A stretch of DNA of 64,000 nt from the NCBI GenBank assembly GCA_905147135.1, contig LR990056.1, forward strand, positions 7,512,001 through 7,576,000. Direction: 5' to 3'. Positions 1-10,565 of the stretch are shown here, piece after piece (the stretch's first letter is position 1; every line of letters begins with the position of its first letter). The notes beneath the pieces are model-generated. The model searched no databases, was not told the DNA's origin, and saw only the letters and a list, made by a program, of their open reading frames with translations. This DNA is from Blastobasis lacticolella (lineage: Eukaryota > Arthropoda > Insecta > Lepidoptera > Blastobasidae). Both the position numbers and the translations under genes were made by a program.

Positions 1-1125
1 ATAACACACTCCTGCATTTCCTGTTTCTGGACATGCAGAAGGCTTTTGACTGTATTCCTCGGGAGATGATATGGTGGGCGTTGCGGTCCAAGTCCATACT
101 TGAGGCCTATATTGACATTATCCGAGATATGTATCACGATTCCGATTCCATAGTAAGGACTGCCGTTGGTGACACCAAACCGTTCCCGATTACCGCTGAG
201 GTACACCAGGGCTCTGTGCTCAGCCCACTTCTGTTCAATGTGATATTAGACGTATTGTCAGACAGCATCCGAGATTATCATGAGATACCTCCATGGCTGA
301 TCATGTATGCTGCCGATATCGCGCTGACAGACTCTGTCAAGGGGCGACTAATCCAACGTGTAAAAAAGTGGAAGGAGGCATTTGAGAACGGCGGTATAAA
401 GATAAATGTGGCGAAGACAGAGTACATGGCCTGTAACCGTGCAGATCCCCTACCCGTGCGCATAGGCGATGAGAAAGTCAAGTGCACGGATAAGGTTAGT
501 TACTTGGGTTCTGTGCTTAGCTCAACCGGGGACATCGATGGCGACGTCAAGGCCCGAATATCCGCTGCTTAGGCTAAAAGGCGGGAGGTAACAGGTGTCA
601 TTTGTGACCTCAAAATGGTGATAAACTTGAAGGGACAGGTCTATAAGAACATCATTAGACCTACTCTCCTTTACGGTAGCGAGACTTGGAGCGTTATTAG
701 AGCGACACAAGCAGGAGCTGCGCGTCACGGAAATGAAGATGCTACAGTGGATGTGTGGAGTTTCACGGAAGGATCGGGTTCGATACGCCCACATTCGGGG
801 TAGCCTTGGCGTGCGTGATATCGCAGATAAGCTGCAAGAGTGCCGCCTTCGATGGTAGGGCCACGTCTTGCGAAGATCGGCAATTATGTGAGGAATAAGT
901 ATCTGGCTGTGCCGCCCCCGCCGGGCACGGGAAGGAGAGGCCGGCACAAGAAGCGATGGCTTGACGTAGTCTAGAACGATATGCGTGCCAATAAGCTCAC
1001 AACTAGGGATGCCGAAGACCAAGCGAGGTGGGCGAAGAATAGCAAGATGCTGCGTGTTTGCGTTCGCGTGCTGCGCAGGGGCGCAACCGGAACATAACGC
1101 CAAGATGATGATGATGATGATGTGG
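1..1125 (+). mobile_element. RTE-like non-LTR retrotransposon relic, 3' part with (GAT)n tail
   Basis: Reverse-transcriptase remnant cut by the left window edge. An open stretch at 33-572 reads AFDCIPREM, then QGSVLSPLLFNVILD (fingers/palm), then MYAADIAL where the catalytic YADD box should be, so the second position of the metal-binding Asp pair is Ala. It continues with YLGSVLSS. After a stop at 570-572 the frame resumes piecemeal: KGQVYKNIIRP and LLYGSETW at about 630-690, and a basic tail at about 900-1060. These are the usual C-terminal landmarks of RTE-type LINEs. It ends in ACGCCAAG followed by (ATG)n at 1104-1122, the typical microsatellite tail. Dead copy. Confidence 0.8.
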
Positions 1126-1980
1126 CTGAAAAACGGTCATGAATACGTTTATAAATTAAATTTTGTTTTGTAAGTTGCGCCGCTAAGACTCATGTTTATG
1201 AGAATAAATAAATGAAACATCAAAAATAACTGTTTAAATAATATATAATATATGTCTAAGGCCAATGATGATGATGATTATGATAACAATATTTGAATAA
1301 TTAAGGTCATTTGGTTCCCTTTACGGGACAAAATTATACAAGTACAGACGTACGACAAACACATAAGTTAATGAATATCAATGAACGTCAATGTCTCCTG
1401 GATTAGTCCCTGGCTCATCCCTGATGCGCTGTAAAAACAGGGTGTTCCCAAGAGGGCTAAGTTGTGGAACAACTTTATCAGTTTTCATAATTAGTTTGCT
1501 CACAACTTGAGCTGGGATGGATTTGTTTATTGTGCGGTCTAAGTTTTGATAATTTGTGGAAATTAAAAAACTTTTTTGAAGTAACTTTCTATAGTTATAA
1601 AGTATAGTGTTCGGTCGGGTATTCTTCTTGTTAATTTTAGATAAACATATAATGTCCTAATAAAGTAATATAATCCAACGGAGTTATCATACATTGCACA
1701 GTTGTTTGCAAGTGTAAATAATTGTTTCTTTGTTTTCAATATTTTACTTAATTGATAAAACAATAATACTGAAATCTGACATACTACTGACATACTACAA
1801 GCATAAATATTGGTTTCTGGATCAAATCCACAAAATTTCATTGGCTTTGATAGCGAAAAATTGTAAATATTGAGTACCTCGGGGGCACTCCTCTTAACTA
1901 AATAAAACTAAATTAAATTATAGATACTAAAAACTACCTTAAAAATAATAAATTTTCCCCAGGTCTCCAGTACCAGAAAA
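1126..1980. other. AT-rich intergenic DNA
   Basis: No gene recognised. It holds a short GAT-rich microsatellite near 1265-1282 and scattered A/T runs. Open frames here are short and have no recognisable motif. Confidence 0.5.
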
Positions 1981-2062
1981 ATTGCCCATAAGGCTGGCAT
2001 TGCTAATACGTTGACCCAAATAAAGGCCAGCCTTCTGCCCTTTAGAAATATCGACCAGGCGT
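1981..2062 (-). mobile_element. Tiny 3'-end fragment of the RLE-type reverse transcriptase family
   Basis: The string TTGCCCATAAGGCTGGC and the following ATACGTTG...GCCAGCC pattern match the end of the large reverse-transcriptase frame near 30,960-31,045, with an internal deletion. Orientation is the same as there (coding strand minus). The match is short, so the call is tentative. Confidence 0.45.
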
Positions 2063-3060
2063 TTAGCTTACTCCCGAAAAGGGAGTATACGCTTGATCCT
2101 CACAACCCATAATAAAAATAATTTTGCATTGATATTATTGCAGCGATTATATTCGCAATATCACCAAATTCACATTAAGTATATCTTTTTTTATTGCCTA
2201 GGAAGGCACATGGACGGACGGTGCACCTGATGGAAAGACATCTTCAACCTAAGGGGAGCGAATGCGGTGCCAGTTCCTAACTTTTACCACCTAAAACAGC
2301 AGTTTATACGTCCCAACATACCTCGATGTCCACCTCCAATCCTTTAAATTCACAGCCACAACTTCCTAAGTCTCCACGTAGACCGACCAAACCTCAATTG
2401 GACAGAATCGATGGCTTAATAAACGTCAACTGCACTTGGACGTTCAGCACCGCAAACGATATAGTGGAATAGTGGGGGATCTATGCGACGTTGGAATGCA
2501 GGGGTTAGCGCTAACCATTCACTGCAGTGGCACTACAAAATCTCTCGCAATCGACGACTAAACCTAAATGGCTACAGCTGACCCTTCAGAAGGGATTGAA
2601 ACGCGGAAAGTGCAGCCTCTTGTTAGTCGTAGATTTGCGTCGGTTAGAATTCGATTTCGCAATACCTGATAATTTTCTGTAGTCTTTTTAGACCGTATAT
2701 ATTATTTATATAACTATGTATATATTCAATCGTCAATGGTCGCAGGTTTTATTTTCCCAGCAAAAAACTAAACAACGCGGATGTTTACGTATATGTTGAG
2801 TGTATTACAATAAAAGCTCAGTGAATAAAAACAATACCTACCTATTACAATCTTCTCCCTATATACCATACAACTATTTACCAAAATAAAACGTTTATCC
2901 TCTTACCTAAAATATATTATACCTAATTAAACTAAACCTTAGATATGTATACGTTGGTCATAAGAACGTTGCAACAATCGATCCATATAAAAATAGTGTA
3001 ATTTGGACAATATTTATAATAAAAATAAACAAAAAGCGTAAAAATATACGGAAATCAAAT
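2063..3060. other. Intergenic DNA, unrecognised repeat-like tract
   Basis: No coding gene supported. A less AT-rich stretch around 2195-2640 starts with a CACCTGATGG-type string of a sort that recurs in the repeats at 40.8 and 43.3 kb, so it is probably retroelement debris. The rest is AT-rich. Confidence 0.35.
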
Positions 3061-3133
3061 ATGTCGGTATCTGCCCGACCCATAGAAATACAAATCACGA
3101 TTATCGCCGTAAAGAGGGGGCCACACATGGCAT

Positions 3134-3604
3134 ATGGGTACCCCAAAGCGGGGCGGTTTCAACACAACGCGTTTCGCGAGAACAACTACCTCTGCCACCG
3201 ACCCCACGAGCATAGACGTTAAAGCCTACACAGTGTGTTCCGACACAGCCCCACCCCATTTTTACAAGTTGAATCCGAAAGACCTCGAAAGAACGCTAGC
3301 AAGCACACCAAACCAGCTGATTCTAGGAAACCTGGGGACTACCCCACTACTCCAAGCTTTTTATGCAAAGGTGTGGATGTTGTTAACTCTTACTTTATCA
3401 TGTTCGTTATTTGAAATATTTTCATTTAGGTTCCTTAATGTAAAGAACGCTTTTGTAGTTTCCGAGTACTACAGGCTTAGACATCAGCCCCCCGCAGAGA
3501 TTGTTCAAAACAATAAACGTCACCATAAAATTTGTTCTAAAATTTTCATTGCACGTTTTTCAAAGCTATCGCACAATGAACGCGATCGGAATCACTTTAT
3601 TTAG
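3134..3604 (+). other. Orphan open frame in a GC-richer island (156 codons)
   Basis: The first ~80 codons (to about 3370) are clearly richer in G+C than the flanks and read like protein (Thr/Ala-rich start, then a stretch with PPHFYKLNPKDLERTL). The rest drifts into AT-rich low-complexity sequence. A donor-like AAAG|GTGTGG sits at about 3370, so the island could be one exon, or a captured transposon fragment. No domain was recognised and no related copy was seen in the window. I do not assign a function. Confidence 0.2.
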
Positions 3605-3871
3605 TGCCGCGATCGTTGTTGGATCCACAGCTAATGTACTGGAAACGGAACTCCTTAATGTGAACGTAATTCTGCTGAGACTTTTAGTTGTAGTATCCCT
3701 CCATGTGGAAACTTGACGACTTTTAGTTCCTTTAAAATTCTTTAATATTGGTATCTAACAATTATTGGATGATGAATTAAAAATATATTCTACCACTAAG
3801 GTATTAAACGAGCGTACGGTAAGCAGTTATCATACCTAGAGGCTTGTTCCATTAGCAGTCTTTTATGATAT

Positions 3872-4012
3872 GTGGTTTCCGATAGAGTACAAAAAATATG
3901 CTTGGACAATTCACAGAGTGCCATCTAGCCCCAAAGTAAGCAAAGCTTGTGTTATGGGTGCTAGACAACTGATAAACGTCTTTGATATTTTTTGTACTCT
4001 ATCGGAAACCAC
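3872..4012. repeat. Hairpin element with 28-bp perfect inverted repeats
   Basis: The 28 bases at 3872-3899 (beginning GTGGTTTCCGATAGAG) recur as exact reverse complement at 3985-4012, around an 85-bp centre. The centre contains GCTTGGACAAT...ATCTAGCCCCA, also seen near 59,332-59,365 without the arms. It looks like a MITE or a folded-back small transposon. Confidence 0.75.
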
Positions 4013-4084
4013 TTGTTTATGAAGAACAGTGATGTTCATAGTAGAAATACTAGAAATAAAGAAAAACTGGTTCTTGTCGTCTGG

Positions 4085-4262
4085 CCAAAGTCAACAAATC
4101 ATTTGTGGGTCAATGTGTACGCTTTTATAATAAGGTTCCAACAGATATACAGAATTTATCATTGAACCAATTTAAAGCCCCTATAAAAATCAAATAATGT
4201 CATAAAAGTTATTATAGTATATCTGAATATGAAAATGACAAAAGTCCATGGGACTGAACTGC
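4085..4262 (+). mobile_element. LINE reverse-transcriptase C-terminal fragment
   Basis: Plus-strand reading gives FVGQCVRFYNKVPTDIQNL followed by FK..., then SYYSISEYENDK and PWD. This is the C-terminal pattern of many insect Jockey/CR1-like LINE polyproteins. It is short, out of context and directly abuts the next inverted-repeat element. Confidence 0.55.
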
Positions 4263-4275
4263 TGTTCTATACAGG

Positions 4276-4538
4276 TAGAGCTCGTCTAGTCTAAAATGAC
4301 GTGCCCCACTACTTAGTTAGTTGATTTCGATGTGTGAGTGCAAATATTAATAACGACACTTCATCTGGGAGCGTCAACTGCTCCAATCGAACGACGCGAG
4401 CTCCTACGTTGGTGTCTCACCGGCAACTGAATGACCAATTACAACGGCATTTGTATATGTATTGCGTCCATATTTTAAACTTGCTTGTGTGCGTTAATGC
4501 GATAGTAGGGCACGTCATTTTAGATTAGACGAGCTCTA
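4276..4538. mobile_element. MITE with ~35-bp terminal inverted repeats
   Basis: Left end 4276-4310 (TAGAGCTCGTCTAGTC, TAAAATGACGTGCCC) and right end 4504-4538 are inverted repeats with two or three mismatches. The 263-bp element has no transposase. It may have a TA target duplication, but the palindromic ends make the exact boundary uncertain. Confidence 0.7.
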
Positions 4539-4717
4539 TTTACTTTTAAGATGGTATATAGGACAAATAATGTATTAGTACATAAGACATGTTTAAAAAA
4601 AAAAGAATAAACGTAGGCTCTGTGGGTTTCTTGCCGTTTCTTTCCCCCACGGAGAACCACCTTGGAAGCGGCGTTAAATTTCCTTCCTTTCCCACACATA
4701 GTGACTTCTGTCTGCGG

Positions 4718-4895
4718 TTGGGTAGGGGTAGGGTAGTAGTTAAAGTAAGGGTAGAGGTAAGATAATGGTAGGGTAGGGGTAGGATAGTGGTAGGGTAGGG
4801 GTAAGGTAGCGGTAGGGTAGGGTTAAGGCAGTAGGAGAATATGGTAGGGGTAAGCTAGGGGTAGGGTAGGGATAGGATAGAGTAGGGTGGGAGCA
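4718..4895 (+). repeat. GGTAG-type minisatellite
   Basis: Imperfect tandem array of 5-7 bp units dominated by GGTAGG/GGGTA with drifted units (GGATAG, GGTAAG). The strand is strongly purine-rich and unlike its surroundings. Confidence 0.85.
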
Positions 4896-5149
4896 GCTAC
4901 CTATCACATGCAGTATGTGTAAAGCACGCTCATTTAAAAGTCTGCCTGGCGGTGGCGTGGGGGCCGGGTTGCTCTTTTCATTGCATTGCCGGGCAAGGTC
5001 CGGTCGTGACTGGCGTGGGGTGGGTTTGTTGCTGCCATGGGGCGGCCAGCGTGTCACTGTGTGCTACCTTCCTACTTTCCTACCTTCCTTTTTGACGATT
5101 GAAAGAGATATTTAATGTCCTAATAAATAAATAAATTTTGAATTTTGAA

Positions 5150-5375
5150 TTTTTGAATACCCAGACCGGTAACAGAAATTAAAATTCATTATTTCAATTT
5201 CTGCCCGGCAGGGAATCGAACCCGTGACTGCCATGCAGAGGGCAGGCATATTAACCAACTGAAACACTCAGTTTATCAATCTACTTACAACTCGCCTGCC
5301 AAGCGTAGAGATTATGGCCTCCACCAATGTGGAGGACGCTCAAGACTAGGCTATGGACTGCTGGGTTTTTAATGT
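5150..5375 (-). mobile_element. SINE debris: tRNA-like fragment plus short repeat
   Basis: 5190-5280 reads in reverse as a tRNA-like head (SINE B: AGTTGGTTAA, then a B-box-like GGTTCGATTCCC). It is followed at about 5290-5372 by the CGCCTGCCAAGCGTAGAGATT repeat found at 13.4, 19.9, 24.6, 36.0 and 59.0 kb. These are dispersed repeats, not functional tRNA genes. Confidence 0.6.
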
Positions 5376-5779
5376 GTGAGATGTGGTTATAGATTATACT
5401 GTATTGAAGTGTTTTGAAATTCTGGATTATGATGGTCTCGAAGATATTAAACCTATTCTGGCGTATGAACTACAACAATATTAATTTCCAACAATATCTA
5501 AACAGAATTTACAGACTCGTGTTTATCATATTAGTATCAGCTTTCAGTAGGTAATTGATTTAAAAAATGTATTATTTACACTGTGATGTGAGTGTAATCA
5601 TGTGTTACTTTGACTGAAATGAAGATTGTGATGAAAGATGAAAATGTGTATTTATAGGCCACTATAATCTCCACTGTTAGAAAAATCTAACTAGCTCAAT
5701 TCATTCAAAATACAGTTAACTAGTAATAAAGTAGGTAGTAAGTAGGTAACTCTGTTACTACTGACACAAAAGGCAATGC

Positions 5780-5995
5780 GGAAAACTAGAACTCTTGTAC
5801 GCTTCCTGTTTGGTTGATTATTTAATAACGAAACTCTGCCTGAGTCATTGTTCCCCGATAAGTATAACCTTGGGGTCTTCAAATCAAGAGTGAATAGGTA
5901 TCTTCTAGGCAAGTATACTACATCTTCGACCCCATCGTCGAATTCCATCAGGTGAGTTGAGCTCAACTGCAAGCCTATTGATAATAAAAAAAAAG
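5780..5995 (+). mobile_element. LINE 3' end fragment
   Basis: Plus-strand reading gives ETLPESLFPDKYNLGVFKSR then VNRYLLGK, a C-terminal signature of insect Jockey-like LINEs. Stop codons and an A-rich tail (AATAAAAAAAAAG at about 5980) follow. It is a 5'-truncated dead insertion. Confidence 0.6.
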
Positions 5996-6013
5996 TATTT
6001 AGTTTTCAATAAA

Positions 6014-6125
6014 TTGCGGTGAGGGAAAACATCGTGATGAAACCTTCAGGCGACTCAGGCGATTCAGGCATTCAGGCGACTGATTGTGTAACCATGATCC
6101 AATCTGGTCAGGTTCCTGATTTTAT
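6014..6125 (+). mobile_element. SINE A fragment
   Basis: Contains GGTGAGGGAAAACATCGTGA and AACCATGATCCAATCTGGTC, core segments of the SINE found whole at 28.7-29.0 kb. A short GGCGACTCA motif inside has been repeated locally. Confidence 0.75.
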
Positions 6126-6774
6126 TACGCAGTTTCGTCACAAACTTGATTTACGTTTTATTTATAATCGTGATGTCATCGTAAACAAGCTACATATTTG
6201 TGATAATACACGGGTAAATATGCAATTGATCGTATGAACCTGAGATAAAAAGAAGTAAATCAGATTCCAAAAGGACAATCCACATTCTTAATCACAACAA
6301 TTTATCACTAAATCATTATCTAAAATAAGTGGGCGATAAAAATTACAGGTATAACAAACACAAATAACAAACCAATAGAACCTATTAGCTTTGATTTTTT
6401 TGTAGAAAATAAACATTAGAATCTATATAGCTCTTTCTGCTATAGAGTTTATAGTATGCTAATATAAACGTTATCTCCTTTCTGAATTTCTTTCCCCCTT
6501 TCATAGGCCCGCCTTTTACTAGTAACGGCACTTTATTTTGGTTTCGTTTGCTGAATTTGGGATAATACGGCTCCACACAAGGCTTGACAGCCTTTTCACG
6601 ACAGTAGAAACGTTAAAGATATTAATATAATTCCACAGGATTTGTGATAAATGTTATACATTTAGACATTACAGAGTGATATTCTTCTTTTACAGATGCG
6701 AGTGAGCTGCTGTTTTGGTAAGGGTAGCGTGGTTCGCTAATAGTGACAATGAATTGGATAAATTGCCATTGACA

Positions 6775-8688
6775 ATGGACAAAAACAAGAAAAAGAACCA
6801 TGCCAATGGGAAATATAAGAAGAACGGGAAGTCAGAACACTACAGATCAGACGAGGATGTCATTACGACGTGTTGCCTTTGCGTCAAAACTAAGAAGAGC
6901 AAAAAGAAACACCTCGTAGCTGGATGTGTGACTAATTTGGGAATATTTGTCCTTCTTTTAGCATATACTCTACTTGGAGCCTTCATTTTTCTTGCTATCG
7001 AAGGCACAGCAGCAAAAGTTCACCAAAAAACGCTTGCGACTACCTCATACCAAGCTGAAAACCAAAAGGTACCGCATACAAAATTAAATGAAAGCATAAC
7101 CCAGGCCAGTGCCGAGCTGCGTTCTCAGACTGTTGAGAGCATTTGGGAGATCACAGTATCACTGAATATTCTATATAAGGAGAACTGGACGAGACTAGCT
7201 GCTCAGGAAATAGCGAGATTTCAAGAGAAACTGGTTGCCAGGGTGGCTGCGGATGTCTCAGCGCAATATGGAGGAGCCAGAGCTTTGGAGTCTGCGCCAG
7301 CTTTAGTAGTGGACGACTACGAATGGAATTTTGCTAAGGCATTCCTTTACGCGTTGACTGTCCTCACTACTATAGGTCAGTATAAAAACGTTTATAATCA
7401 CATGGGCATCCATATCCCGGTTTTACTCTCACGTGCATGGAATTCGACTTAAACATGATCTAGGATTTGGCAGATCAGGTAATTACAGTGGACCAATAGC
7501 CATCTGACATGGTTACCGAACCAGTCTGGTTTCAGAAAATTCAGTCGCCTGAATGTGCAGATGTCATGACGATTTTTTCCCTTACTGTAACAGTATAAGT
7601 TAGTGTTCAACTAACGTACATAATTAAAAAAACTCATTACTTCATGGCTGCGCTGGAGATCACTCGGTACCTCTCCTTTACGAGTCGGACCCGTTAGCAA
7701 TTAGTATAAAATCGTGCACGATATCCGCAATCTAAATGTTTTAAAGCTATATTAAAATTATATATAAAATTTAACAACCCTCTACACAATAACCTTGTTT
7801 AAAAAGACCACCCGGCACACCCCTGAATTATTAAGTACATAGGTAGTATGGTAAAAAGGTATAATTTTGAAAGCGATTTCTTCTTATTCAGGTTACGGGA
7901 GCGTGGCACCAAAAACGGCGTTAGGAAAAGCCGTTACTATAGGATATGCCGTTGTCGGTATACCCTTAACCCTGCTATACTTATCGGTGGTCGGAGCACT
8001 GCTGTCGAGACTTGCAAGGAGCGTGTTTAGCAGAGCCCTGTGCTGCTGCCTCTGTACGAAATGTGGATATTGTTGCCTAGACGAAAGGACTATGGCAACC
8101 AAGGAACGAAAAGAAAAAGTAAGAAGACAAGATGACTACAGAACTCAAACGCTGCACCTTCAAGAACCTTACTACGTCAGGTCACCTTCAGGAACTATAA
8201 TATCAGCGTCGCAAGCACACAACGTCAGCACAACCTCCATAAAAGATAAAACCCAAGGTCTCAGTTTTCTAAGGGACTGTGACTCGATGAGTTGCACAGA
8301 CACTGATTCCAAAATATCTTTACGAGGTTTCTCCATCCTTGCTCCTGTTTCGCTTTGCCTTGCTGCGATTTTCACTTACATCTTCTTCGGAGCCTTGGTT
8401 TTGTACCAGCTGGAGGGCTGGAGTCCGATTGATGGCGTGTATTTTTGCTTTATGAGTTTGAGCACGATAGGGTTTGGCCACTTGGCGCCCGGGGCGACCC
8501 AGAAGAACGGAGCATCCACAGGCACCGTTTGGTTCTGTTCCATTTATATCATGACAGGCTTGGCGCTCACTGCCATGTGCTTCAATGTCCTACACGATGA
8601 AATAGTTCATCGTTTGAGGCATCACGAGAAAGTGCTGAAAGCGACCACACAGAAGACTTTGACACCAGAGTTCCTTCGTCGATCTTGA
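6775..8688 (+). CDS. Two-pore-domain (K2P) potassium channel subunit
   Basis: Exons 6775-7375 and 7892-8688 join in phase 1 (ATA G|gt...ag|GT TAC) to give 465 residues. Layout is classical K2P: a Lys-rich cytosolic N-terminus (1-50), M1 at about residues 48-77, a long extracellular loop with NES and NWT glycosylation sequons, P1 with TTIGYG across the splice junction, M2, a Cys-rich and charged cytosolic loop, M3, P2 with STIGFG, M4, then a basic tail. Two subunits should dimerise into a leak K+ channel of the plasma membrane. The first in-frame ATG at 6775 has a good context (ACAATGG), and an acceptor-like TTTTACAG at 6688-6695 suggests an upstream untranslated exon. Oddity: the frame ends in TGA-C and stays open for 55 more codons (next entry). 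A decayed copy lies at 11.2 kb. The subfamily (KCNK18-like in insects) is not certain. Confidence 0.93.
7455..7715 (-). mobile_element. Degenerate SINE A in the K2P intron
   Basis: The 516-bp channel intron (7376-7891) carries a diverged SINE A: CATGATCTAGGATTTGGCAG, CAGTCGCCTGAATGTGCAG, and a tRNA-like head remnant (GGTACCTCT...TTACGAGTCGGA) near 7668-7690. It is an old insertion in reverse orientation. Confidence 0.75.
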
Positions 8689-8856
8689 CGAGACGACAGC
8701 GGCAACTTGACTGACGATTCGATGATGTCTGAGGGAGACTCCTTGCCTGAAGTTCTACATCACGTTTCTGCATCCAGGTTCGAGTGTAGTGCTGTAAGAA
8801 GAAGTGTATATACCTTAAAGGAAGAAAGGGAACCAGAACGACTCACACCCATGTAA
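8689..8856 (+). other. Conceptual readthrough extension of the K2P frame (55 codons)
   Basis: Directly after the TGA at 8686-8688 the same frame continues for 55 codons to TAA at 8854-8856. Composition is coding-like: DDSGNLTDDSMMSEGD, then LPEVLHH, then a basic SAVRRS and EEREPERLTPM end. The stop is followed by C, the context most prone to readthrough in insects. It may be a regulated C-terminal extension, or a recent nonsense change that shortened a longer tail. Confidence 0.55.
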
Positions 8857-9240
8857 ATGACAATGTTGGTTTTAAAATTGATAATTTAATTCAAGTGTTT
8901 TTATATATTGTCTTATTTGTTGAAGAGATTTCCAATTACTTTGAACTGTGTTCATTTATAAATTGGAATTGCTCATTCTTAATAATTAACTACTCATTAT
9001 CTATAGTCGATTTTAGTCCGTAGTTATTGATAGTGTTCTTAAAATCTCGAACCCCTTGCATTCCAATTATTAAAAATAAAAGAGACGACTGACCACGTTT
9101 TGTATCAATTTATTTTTCGTAGAATAGATTTTTATGTAAGTACGCATATAATTTTGTTGTGTTCAATGTTGTATGTATTACTAATCAATTCGAGCTAATG
9201 TTAGTCATGGTTATTAACATAAATAAAGATATAATTTTGA
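8857..9240 (+). other. K2P 3' untranslated region
   Basis: AT-rich sequence after the channel frame with AATAAA-type signals near 9073 (AAAAATAAAAG) and 9222 (ATAAATAAAG). About 8950-9240 is duplicated at 11,480-11,700 plus 12,435-12,480, and again near 23,400-23,520. Confidence 0.6.
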
Positions 9241-9739
9241 ATTGTACCTATTAATGGTAAGACTTTTGTGAAGAGATATTCTAGCACGTGTTAAATTTAT
9301 TAAAAACGTTACGGTGTATGAGATTACAAATGTTGCCAAATTGTATGTAGGTATGTATGTATGTACGTATCATTACAGTTTCTTTCAGCAAATTGTTGTT
9401 TGAGAACACCCTGTTTGAGGGATATTTAAGAAATCAGGATTTGAAGCTCAACACACAATACTTTAATAATTATTGTTTGTGAGAAATTCTCATACCTTTG
9501 GTGTGTTAAATTTATAAAATTCTCTAAGTATCATTTCTTTAAGTACCGTACCTAAATTTTTAAAATAATATCTTTATTTACCTAAAAATACGTATAGTTT
9601 ATTTTATCAAATAGAGATACAACAAAATTTGTGGAGTCACATCTGAAGTCACGTTTTTCTTAATATGGATATTACCTACTGTTTAAACGTACATTAATTT
9701 TCATAATGTTAAGGTTTGATAAAATTATTTTATTGAAAT
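9241..9739. other. AT-rich intergenic DNA
   Basis: No gene. It holds a short TATG/GTAT repeat near 9348-9370. By comparison with units A and B (see findings) this is where an SDR gene might once have been. Confidence 0.4.
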
Positions 9740-10035
9740 TATTTAATGTGTTTATAATGAATGAGTGATAGAAATATTTAGTTTAATATTAGAGTGTCAA
9801 TAAACTATCAAAACCTAATATTTATCGTGGGATTGTATGAAAGATTCCTACCATCTTAAAGATAGTGGAAATAAAATACTTTTAAAGAAATAAATATGTT
9901 GGTACGTATTTTATTTCACTTTGGTAAGCGTTAAACAAACGTTAGTTTCCATGGCTAGTGACTATGAGGGTCTAAAACTCTGGAAAAAGAAAGACGTATA
10001 TAATAGCGACCAAGGGTATCCTCTAAACATCCGTT
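9740..10035. repeat. Block E, copy 1 of 3 (segmental homology)
   Basis: GAGTGATAGAAATATTTA, GTGTCAATAAA, GTGGAAATAAAATAC, TTTTAAAGAAATAA and AACAAACGTTAG, then CGACCAAGGGTATCCTCTAAA, recur in order at about 20,866-21,075 and 33,690-33,895, downstream of SDR genes 1 and 2. The shared order extends well past one short repeat, so this is segmental duplication. Confidence 0.7.
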
Positions 10036-10565
10036 TATTGAAATAGCTGTGACGTCACATAGCTCAAAATCACAGATTGATCAAGATGCTGCTAACGATA
10101 TATCAAGTATGTGGGAAATTTCACGACTCTGCAATGTGTAAACAAATGAAACATTCGTCTACGGTTAAGCAAGCGATGGTGGGCCCTGGTAACTGCCACC
10201 GGGCGCTCATAGTTCGTTTCTATAACTTTATCGTTCGTTTCCAAAATTCGTTTCGAACACTGCGTAAAGATAAACCATCAAATCTACCGTAAATAGATTT
10301 TAAACGACGTTTTGTTGCCATGGGCAATAGTTTCATATGTCAAAATGTTTGCCATGGGCACGTAAACAAACTGGCAGAAATCATTGGTCGGTTCTACAAG
10401 ACTCGGGACCATCCCATAAAGCCCTTAAAATCCCATGTTTTACAAGAAATAATGCCAATATCAGGCATTGGCATTTTAATGCTTTTGTCTAATGCTGTCA
10501 TTTTAATGCTTCTGTCCAAAATAAAAGGTTTTGTGCATGGAGTCTATTCAGCTGCAGCGTGAATA
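10036..10565. other. Intergenic DNA, probable retroelement debris
   Basis: Three short open frames, none with a recognised motif. A small local repeat TTTTAATGCTT...TCATTTTAATGCTTCTGTC lies near 10,470-10,515. It lies directly upstream of an RTE relic and is probably part of it. Confidence 0.35.

Noticed and set aside
4718..4895. Telomeric repeat
   Set aside because: Units are GGTAG/GGGTA types with irregular spacing; insect telomeres use TTAGG, and the tract is internal.
6715..6774. Longer K2P N-terminus starting at 6715
   Set aside because: That start is TTG; the first in-frame ATG with a good context is at 6775.
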